Shown one piece after another: positions 1 through 4,283 of a DNA stretch of 5,650 bases. Position 1 is the first letter of the stretch; the number at the start of each line of letters is the position of its first letter. A program made the position numbers and the translations under genes. This DNA comes from Betaproteobacteria bacterium. Lineage in GTDB: Bacteria; Pseudomonadota; Gammaproteobacteria; Burkholderiales; SG8-41. The stretch spans positions 1 to 5,650 of the forward strand of contig JAIOOZ010000212.1 in assembly GCA_021414185.1 (NCBI GenBank). The letters run 5' to 3'. The notes under the pieces are model-generated. The model was not told the origin of the DNA and did no database searches. It was given only the letters and a program-made list of their open reading frames with translations.

Positions 1-690
1 CTTGGAAAAAGTCGCCTGGCTGATGCGGCTGTGGATGTGCTCCCCGCACCAGGTCCCCAGCCACATCATGGGCAGCATCAACGCCACCAGTCCGAGCGCG
101 CCGAGCGAGTAATAACCAGCCACCGTGTAGCCGAACACGCGCGCGGTCATTTCAAAAAACCACAGCACTGCCGCGGTCGCGCGAAACTGCACTTTGCCGA
201 TGCGCCGTAAATGCATGTAAATCACGATAACCGTTCCGCCGCCGCCGCCGAACATGGTGTCGATGAAACTCCCGCCGAATCCAGCCACGATGGCCCAACG
301 CTCGGAGCACTCGACCCCGGGCAAGCCAAAATAATGAACTGCCAGCGCGTATACCGCATAGGCTATCGTCACGCCGCCCAGGCATTTCAACAGCAAGGTA
401 TTGTCCAGCGTCGTGAACAGGTAGATTCCGGTGGCGACACCAACCAGAGTAGGCGCCAGCAACAGCCATACTTCCCGCCAGATGACGTCGCGACGGTCGC
501 GCACCAGCAGAAAACAGAACAGCACGAACACCAGCAACCCCATCAGCGGCACCGCCACGTGGATCGGCATCACGAATACCAGCAGCGGCATTGCCACCAG
601 CGACGAACCGAACCCCGACATGCCGCGCACGACGAATGCCGCGAATACGATCAACGCGGTCAGCGCGATCTGGACGACCGAAAGATCCAT
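1..690 (-). CDS. TauE/SafE (TSUP) family membrane permease, C-terminus cut by the left window edge
   Basis: Partial gene: 230 codons are visible and the frame is still open at base 1. The start at 690 is firm because an in-frame TAA lies two codons upstream (TAA GCC GGA ATG); there is no strong ribosome binding site. The protein is very hydrophobic, with about six visible membrane segments (roughly residues 5-21, 29-42, 46-64, 74-92, 102-120 and 196-213). It shows the two internal repeats of the family: a first-half GMSGFGSS motif at 23-30, and a second-half stretch with GFGGSFIDTMFGGGGG at 137-152, followed by F169-RAT-A and WFFE. Family members are inner-membrane carriers that export sulfite, sulfoacetate or other small organosulfur or carboxylate anions; substrate cannot be assigned here. 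The usual length is about 250-270 residues, so only the last helix or so is missing. It follows the aldo/keto reductase by 43 bp on the same strand, so cotranscription is likely. No direct link to sulfur metabolism is visible. Confidence 0.9.
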   Translation of the reverse strand, partial: MDLSVVQIALTALIVFAAFVVRGMSGFGSSLVAMPLLVFVMPIHVAVPLMGLLVFVLFCFLLVRDRRDVIWREVWLLLAPTLVGVATGIYLFTTLDNTLLLKCLGGVTIAYAVYALAVHYFGLPGVECSERWAIVAGFGGSFIDTMFGGGGGTVIVIYMHLRRIGKVQFRATAAVLWFFEMTARVFGYTVAGYYSLGALGLVALMLPMMWLGTWCGEHIHSRISQATFSK

Positions 691-707
691 TCCGGCTTAC
701 GCGTAGG

Positions 708-719
708 TCCGCGCGCGGA
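708..719. repeat. Perfect 12-bp palindrome TCCGCGCGCGGA between the two leftward genes
   Basis: The sequence equals its own reverse complement over 12 bases and lies in the 43-bp gap between the aldo/keto reductase stop and the permease start. There is no T-run beside it on either strand, so it does not look like a terminator. It is an alternating C/G tract in GC-rich DNA, and chance is a real explanation. An operator, or an mRNA structure affecting permease translation, is possible but unsupported. Confidence 0.35.
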
Positions 720-733
720 TTGTTCCCGACATG

Positions 734-1744
734 TCAGACACGCGCAATACGGCCGCCGACCGGAAACTTTGGGTCGGTGTAGCCCTGGGTGGACAAATGG
801 CCGGGCGCCACCAGGCGATCGACCAGCGCCTCGTCGCGCGCATCCAGCTTGTGAGCGAGCGCGCCCAGGTATTCGCGCCACTGCTGTTCGGTGCGCGGCC
901 CCGCGAGCACGGCAGTCACCAGCCGGTTGTTGAGCACCCAGTTCAGCGCGAACTGGCCGGCCGTCATGCCGCGTTTTTCCGCATGCGCCTTGATGCGCTG
1001 TGCGTAGCGCAGCGAATCGTCGCGAAACTCGGCCTCCAGCAGGCGGCGGTCTTTGCGGCCCGCGCGCGAATCGCGAGCCGGCCGCACGCCGGGCAGGTAT
1101 TTCCCGGTCAGCACGCCGCGCGCGAGCGGGCTGTACGGCACCACCCCCAGCCCGTAGTATTCGCACGCCGGCAGCATCTCGACTTCGGCCAGGCGGTTCA
1201 TGGCGTTGTATACCGGTTGCAGCACCACCGGTTGCGCAACGCCCAGCCGGCGGCAAGTGCTGACGAACTCGGCAATGCGCCAGCCCTGAAAATTGCTGAG
1301 CCCGAAATAACGTATCTTGCCGGCGCGCATCAGATCGCCCAGCGTGGCGATGGTCTCCTCCACCGGAGTAGCCGGATCGTCGCGATGCAGATAGTAGACA
1401 TCGATATAGCCGGTGCCGAGGCGGCGCAGACTCGCGTCGATTTCAAACATCAGCCATTTGCGTCCCAGCCCGCCCGAGTTCGGATCGTCCGCGATCATGC
1501 GATTGGCGACCTTGGTGGCCAGCACCCAGCGGTCGCGCTGCTTCGCGATCAGCCTGCCGACGATGCGCTCCGATTCGCCGCGGGCGTAGCTGTCGGCAGT
1601 ATCGATAAAATTGATTCCAGCGTCGTAAGCCGACGCCACGATCCGCGCCGCCACCGCAGCCTTGGTCTGATCGCCAAAAGTCATGGCACCCAGGCAAATC
1701 GAGGACACCTTCAACCCACTGCTGCCAAGCCTGCGGTACTCCAT
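734..1744 (-). CDS. Aldo/keto reductase, NADPH-type oxidoreductase with complete catalytic tetrad
   Basis: A 336-residue soluble TIM-barrel enzyme of the aldo/keto reductase superfamily, which reduces aldehydes or ketones with NAD(P)H. It has the usual length for bacterial AKRs of the YajO/Tas-like type. The opening MEYRRLGSSGLKVS and LGAMTFG are characteristic. The catalytic tetrad is intact: D48 (in FIDTADSY), Y53, K78 (in LATKV) and H120 (in YYLHRDD). Further family marks are GLSNF near 148-152, the QPVYNAMNR strand, and the cofactor-loop motif YSPLARGVLTGKY. The C-terminal HLSTQGYTDPKFP tail is typical of a proteobacterial subgroup. The start is supported by AGGGGG four bases upstream of ATG (plus-strand positions 1749-1754). 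It is the first gene of the leftward unit and precedes the TSUP permease by 43 bp. The physiological substrate is unknown; AKRs are broad in specificity and this neighbourhood does not narrow it. Confidence 0.93.
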   Translation of the reverse strand: MEYRRLGSSGLKVSSICLGAMTFGDQTKAAVAARIVASAYDAGINFIDTADSYARGESERIVGRLIAKQRDRWVLATKVANRMIADDPNSGGLGRKWLMFEIDASLRRLGTGYIDVYYLHRDDPATPVEETIATLGDLMRAGKIRYFGLSNFQGWRIAEFVSTCRRLGVAQPVVLQPVYNAMNRLAEVEMLPACEYYGLGVVPYSPLARGVLTGKYLPGVRPARDSRAGRKDRRLLEAEFRDDSLRYAQRIKAHAEKRGMTAGQFALNWVLNNRLVTAVLAGPRTEQQWREYLGALAHKLDARDEALVDRLVAPGHLSTQGYTDPKFPVGGRIARV

Positions 1745-1896
1745 TACGCCCCCTGGGTTCTGGTTGTTTTATTGCCGCTCCGCGCAGGCACAAAGTCACG
1801 TTGCGGCCGACATTTTGAGAATAATTTCATAGGCTTGGAACTTATCCCGGCGTACACTACTCCGATCTTACAGACAGCAATGCCAGGTATCGCAAC
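1745..1896. promoter_or_regulatory. Divergent intergenic region between the aldo/keto reductase and the small unknown gene
   Basis: The 152 bp separate two genes read away from each other, so both promoters should lie here. The stretch 1811-1830 is clearly more AT-rich than its surroundings (CATTTTGAGAATAATTTCAT) and is the natural place for RNA polymerase or regulator binding. It contains an imperfect dyad, TGAGAATAATTTCA at 1816-1829, with five of seven pairs matching. I could not fit a convincing -35/-10 pair with 16-18 bp spacing on either strand: TTGGAA at 1835 and TACACT at 1853 are only 12 bp apart. The promoter role is therefore inferred from layout and base composition rather than from a clear motif. 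Confidence 0.4.
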
Positions 1897-2310
1897 ATGA
1901 GCAAGGAATTGCCCGAACTGCCGCAAATCATATCCGACGAGGAGTTTGACCGCTTGCTCGACGAGCGCAAGCATCTGCCGCGTTCGGAACACGAGCGCTG
2001 GGACAACTCCGCGATCCGCCCCGGGCATGAACCCGGCGACGGACTTCCCGAATGCTGCATCGAACAGCAGTTTCCGCGCATTGCAGACAAGCTGCTGGTG
2101 CTGTGGCCGTCGGAAGCGTGCGCGGTGTACATCAGCAGCCTGCTCGTCAACAAACGCGAAACGCGCCAGGGATTTCCCAAGGAAGTCGTCGAAGACCTGC
2201 TCATGCTGCATGCGATCAACGATATGCTGGTGCGAAGCGGTAACCGCACGTCGCGTGTACCAGCACCTCCCCCGCCTTTCTCGGAACTGCCGCCACGCAG
2301 AGGGCGTTAG
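1897..2310 (+). CDS. Small soluble protein of unknown function (137 residues)
   Basis: I do not recognise a named family. The start ATG at 1897 has AGG nine bases upstream (CCAGGTATCGCAAC), and codons favour G/C at the third position, as in a real gene of this genome. The N-terminus is acidic and charged (residues 1-35, with SDEEFDRLLDER). The middle has FPRIADKLLVLW at 59-70 and a pair of adjacent cysteines at 53-54. The stretch 89-110 (TRQGFPKEVVEDLLMLHAINDM) looks like a conserved helical core of the kind seen in short uncharacterised proteobacterial proteins; this is from memory, not a search. The last 20 residues are proline- and arginine-rich (VPAPPPPFSELPPRRGR) and probably disordered. 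There is no signal peptide, membrane segment or enzyme motif. It stands alone: divergent from the aldo/keto reductase and 209 bp before the regulator. Overlapping leftward frames exist but have no ribosome binding site and shadow-like composition. Confidence 0.65.
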   Translation: MSKELPELPQIISDEEFDRLLDERKHLPRSEHERWDNSAIRPGHEPGDGLPECCIEQQFPRIADKLLVLWPSEACAVYISSLLVNKRETRQGFPKEVVEDLLMLHAINDMLVRSGNRTSRVPAPPPPFSELPPRRGR

Positions 2311-2320
2311 TCTCCCGAAC

Positions 2321-2354
2321 GACTCCCGCCGAACTTGCGCAACGCTTGGGAGTC
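2321..2354. repeat. Inverted repeat GACTCCC / GGGAGTC just after the small unknown gene
   Basis: Seven-base perfect arms at 2321-2327 and 2348-2354 enclose 20 bases, which themselves contain the 8-bp palindrome TTGCGCAA at 2335-2342. It begins 10 bp after the stop codon of the unknown gene, a position where a transcript-end structure would be expected. It is followed by CCCGGC rather than a run of T, so it is not a classical intrinsic terminator on the plus strand. It might stabilise a 3' end or be chance. Confidence 0.3.
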
Positions 2355-2376
2355 CCCGGCAGCGACAAGTCGGTCC

Positions 2377-2397
2377 AAAAAGGGGCGCTTCCGCCCC
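2377..2397 (-). terminator. Leftward-facing Rho-independent terminator
   Basis: Read on the minus strand, a six-base GC stem GGGGCG and CGCCCC closes a GAAG tetraloop and is followed directly by TTTTT (plus-strand A run at 2377-2381, stem 2382-2397). This is the standard form of an intrinsic terminator, and only in the leftward direction: on the plus strand the hairpin is followed by CAACC. The nearest convincing leftward gene, the aldo/keto reductase, starts more than 600 bp further left, so the terminator does not sit behind a recognised gene. It could block antisense transcription into the small unknown gene, end a short leftward RNA starting near 2500, or be left over from a rearrangement. 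Confidence 0.55.
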
Positions 2398-2463
2398 CAA
2401 CCTGAGCATCAATCCAATCTCAATCACGCGCCTGGCTGTGCAGGCCGGCCGCGCCTGATTTGA

Positions 2464-2492
2464 TTGACATGTCACACCATGCTCCCTAGTAT
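2464..2492 (+). promoter_or_regulatory. Sigma70-type promoter for the GntR-MDR-ligase unit
   Basis: A perfect -35 box TTGACA (2464-2469) is followed after 17 bp by TAGTAT (2487-2492), which matches four of six positions of the -10 consensus. Transcription would start near 2499, about 20 bases before the GTG start of the regulator gene. Position, spacing and local AT-richness all fit a promoter for the rightward operon. Confidence 0.65.
2465..2474. promoter_or_regulatory. Candidate operator: perfect palindrome TGACATGTCA over the -35 box
   Basis: Ten bases form a perfect inverted repeat sharing five bases with the -35 box of the promoter just upstream of the GntR gene. Regulators of the GntR/FadR family usually bind short palindromes and commonly repress their own operon, so this is the best candidate autoregulatory operator in the window. 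The assignment is by position and symmetry; the exact sequence is not a family consensus I can confirm. Confidence 0.45.
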
Positions 2493-2519
2493 TTCAATTG
2501 TCGCAAGAATCCCTCTCCC

Positions 2520-3242
2520 GTGGTCACTTCCTCCTCCAGCCGCACCCGTGCCGTCGCGCCAGCCATTCCGCTGCTGACCGACCGCGCATACGAACGCATC
2601 AAGCACGACATCATGACGTGCGCGATCGCGCCGGGCACCGAGGTTTCCGAACCGCAGTTGTGCATCCACTACCGTCTCGGCAAAGCGCCGGTGCGCATGG
2701 CGCTGATCCGCCTCGCGCACGACGGCCTGCTGCGCGCCATCCCGCGCCGCGGCTACATGGTCACCGCGATCACGCTGAAAGACATCCATGACGTATTCGA
2801 GCTGCGGCTGATGCTCGAACCGCAGGCCGCGCATATGGCCGCCGGCAAGGTCGATGTGCAGCGGCTGCGCGTGCTCGACGAAGCATGCCGTCCCGGTTAT
2901 CAGTCCAACGACATCAAAAGCATCACGCGTTTTCTCGAAGCCAACAAGGCCTTCCACGTCGCCATCGCGCAGGCGACCGGCAACGGACGCCTCGCGATCA
3001 TGGTTTCGCAATTACTGGACCAGATGACGCGGCTCCTGCATCTCGGCCTTGGCTTGCGCAACCGTTCGCAGGAAATGCAGCACGAGCACCGCGCGCTGGT
3101 GAAGGCGCTCGCGCGCGGCGACAGCGAAACTGCTGAGCGCATCTCGCGCGAACAGATTGAGGCGGCCCGCGGCATGGTGCTCTCCGCAATAATGACCAGC
3201 AACACCGTGATGAATCTCGCCATTACCGGCGAGCGTGGCTAG
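2520..3242 (+). CDS. GntR family transcriptional regulator, FadR subfamily with FCD ligand-binding domain
   Basis: A 240-residue DNA-binding regulator, normal length for the family. The N-terminal winged helix-turn-helix covers about residues 18-83: LTDRAYERIKHDI, then G39-TEVSEPQL, the recognition-helix region LGKAPVRMALIRLAHDGLL, and the wing PRRGYMV. The C-terminal all-helical FCD domain covers about 86-225, with ELRLMLEPQAA (94-104), NKAFHVAIAQATGN (142-155) and EHRALVKALARGD (189-201). FCD domains often bind a metal with one Asp and three His. Here the equivalent positions by spacing are N142, H146, H190 and Q212, so two are changed. GTG at 2520 is the start by exclusion: the frame upstream has no other start codon before a TAG at 2487, and the next ATG (codon 32) would cut into the DNA-binding domain. 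No clear ribosome binding site is visible and the leader appears short. It is the first gene of the rightward operon, 36 bp before the oxidoreductase. It probably controls that operon in response to an acid metabolite; this is inference. Confidence 0.92.
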   Translation: MVTSSSSRTRAVAPAIPLLTDRAYERIKHDIMTCAIAPGTEVSEPQLCIHYRLGKAPVRMALIRLAHDGLLRAIPRRGYMVTAITLKDIHDVFELRLMLEPQAAHMAAGKVDVQRLRVLDEACRPGYQSNDIKSITRFLEANKAFHVAIAQATGNGRLAIMVSQLLDQMTRLLHLGLGLRNRSQEMQHEHRALVKALARGDSETAERISREQIEAARGMVLSAIMTSNTVMNLAITGERG

Positions 3243-3268
3243 CTCGCCGCCCAACTTACGCCAGAACC

Positions 3269-3273
3269 GGAGA
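3269..3273 (+). promoter_or_regulatory. Ribosome binding site of the MDR oxidoreductase gene
   Basis: GGAGA lies five bases before the ATG at 3279. It favours this ATG over the out-of-frame ATG at 3274, which directly abuts the site. Confidence 0.7.
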
Positions 3274-3278
3274 ATGCA

Positions 3279-4283
3279 ATGAAAGCAGTAGTCCTCAAAC
3301 AGCACGGCGCCATCGACAGCCTCGAATACGTCACCGATTTTCCGGATCCGCAGGTGATCGACGGCCACGTCGTGATCCGCGTGGGTGCGACTTCGTTCAA
3401 CTATCACGACATCTTCACGGTGCGCGGCATGCCCGGCATCAAGGTGCCGATGCCCATGATCATCGGGCTCGACATTGCCGGTGAAATTCTCGAAGTGGGC
3501 GGCGGCGTGAGCGGCTGGAAAGCCGGCGACCGCGTGCTCGTCAACCCGCTCAACAAACAAAAAGGCCTGATGGGCGAAATGCTGCACGGCGGGCTCGCCG
3601 AGAAATGTCTCGTTGCCGCCGATCAACTCATCAGCATGCCCGCCGGCGTGACCTTTGAGGAAGCCGCGGCGCTGCCGGTTGCATACGGCACCGCGCACCG
3701 CATGATCATCACCCATGACACCATCAAAAAAGGCGAGAAAGTGCTGGTGCTCGGCGCCAGCGGCGGCGTCGGCACGGGCTGCGTGCTGCTCGCGAAAATG
3801 CTCGGCGCCGAAGTCATCGCCTGCGCCAGCAGCGCCGACAAGATCCAGCGCCTGAAAGACCTTGGCGCCGATCATGTCATCAACTACAAGGACACCGATT
3901 TCTCGAAATGGGCGATCCAGAAATTCGGCAAACCGCAGCGCCGCAATTACGAAGGCGGCGTCGACGTCGTCATCAACTTCACCGGCGGCGACACCTGGGC
4001 ACCGACGCTTAAATGCGTCAAACGCGGCGGCAAGATCCTGGTCTGCGGCGCCACAGCCGGTTTCGATCCGAAAGAAGACCTGCGCTATATCTGGAGTTTC
4101 GAACTGAAGGTCATCGGCTCCAACAGCTTTTACGATGAAAACCTCAAGGCGCTGATGGACCTCATCCAGGAAGGCAAGATGAAACCCGTAATCGATGAAG
4201 TGCTGCCGCTCGAAAAAGCGGCTGCCGGCCTGAAACTCATCGAAGACCGCGCGGTGTTCGGCAAGGTGATCGTTTGCCCGTAA
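3279..4283 (+). CDS. Zinc-independent medium-chain dehydrogenase/reductase (quinone oxidoreductase-like)
   Basis: A 334-residue cytosolic NAD(P)H-dependent oxidoreductase of the MDR superfamily, of normal length. The N-terminal GroES-like domain covers about 1-125 and the Rossmann domain about 126-270, with the nucleotide-binding loop GASGGVGTG at 159-167 and the following strand VIACASSADK. Other marks are GLDIAGEI (63-70), GWKAGDRV (79-86) and AAALPVAYGTAHRM (129-142). The catalytic zinc ligands of alcohol dehydrogenases are absent: Cys is replaced by N41 in FNYHD, and the GHE motif reads GLD (63-65). The four-Cys structural zinc loop is also missing. This places it with zinc-less members such as quinone oxidoreductases, enoyl or acryloyl thioester reductases and related enzymes, rather than true alcohol dehydrogenases. 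It is 36 bp after the regulator and overlaps the acyl-CoA ligase start by 10 bp. That neighbourhood makes an enoyl-CoA-type or alpha,beta-unsaturated carbonyl reduction plausible but unproven. Confidence 0.9.
   Translation: MKAVVLKQHGAIDSLEYVTDFPDPQVIDGHVVIRVGATSFNYHDIFTVRGMPGIKVPMPMIIGLDIAGEILEVGGGVSGWKAGDRVLVNPLNKQKGLMGEMLHGGLAEKCLVAADQLISMPAGVTFEEAAALPVAYGTAHRMIITHDTIKKGEKVLVLGASGGVGTGCVLLAKMLGAEVIACASSADKIQRLKDLGADHVINYKDTDFSKWAIQKFGKPQRRNYEGGVDVVINFTGGDTWAPTLKCVKRGGKILVCGATAGFDPKEDLRYIWSFELKVIGSNSFYDENLKALMDLIQEGKMKPVIDEVLPLEKAAAGLKLIEDRAVFGKVIVCP
4263..4270 (+). promoter_or_regulatory. Ribosome binding site supporting the TTG start of the acyl-CoA ligase
   Basis: AAGGTGAT, inside the last codons of the oxidoreductase gene, carries bases complementary to the 16S rRNA 3' end (GGTGAT) and lies three bases before TTG at 4274. 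It is the only reasonable initiation signal in this frame near the gene boundary and implies translation coupled to the upstream gene. Confidence 0.45.

Noticed and set aside
238..250. GCC/GCG triplet run resembling a microsatellite
   Set aside because: It encodes the poly-Gly motif G148-G152 of the TauE/SafE family and is explained by protein function.
211..933. A 240-codon plus-strand frame opposite the TauE/SafE permease, extremely rich in H, Q and R
   Set aside because: The composition is not protein-like, and the minus strand gives a clean membrane permease with both TSUP repeat motifs.
1835..1858. TTGGAA and TACACT as a promoter for the small unknown gene
   Set aside because: The spacing is only 12 bp, too short for a sigma70 promoter.
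731..1900. A 389-codon open frame on the plus strand opposite the aldo/keto reductase
   Set aside because: It is a His/Arg/Gln-rich shadow; the minus strand encodes an aldo/keto reductase with full catalytic tetrad.
1744..2475. A 243-codon minus-strand frame covering the divergent gap and the small unknown gene
   Set aside because: It would run across the AT-rich promoter gap and abut the aldo/keto reductase start, has no family motif, and would have to read through the leftward terminator at 2377-2397.
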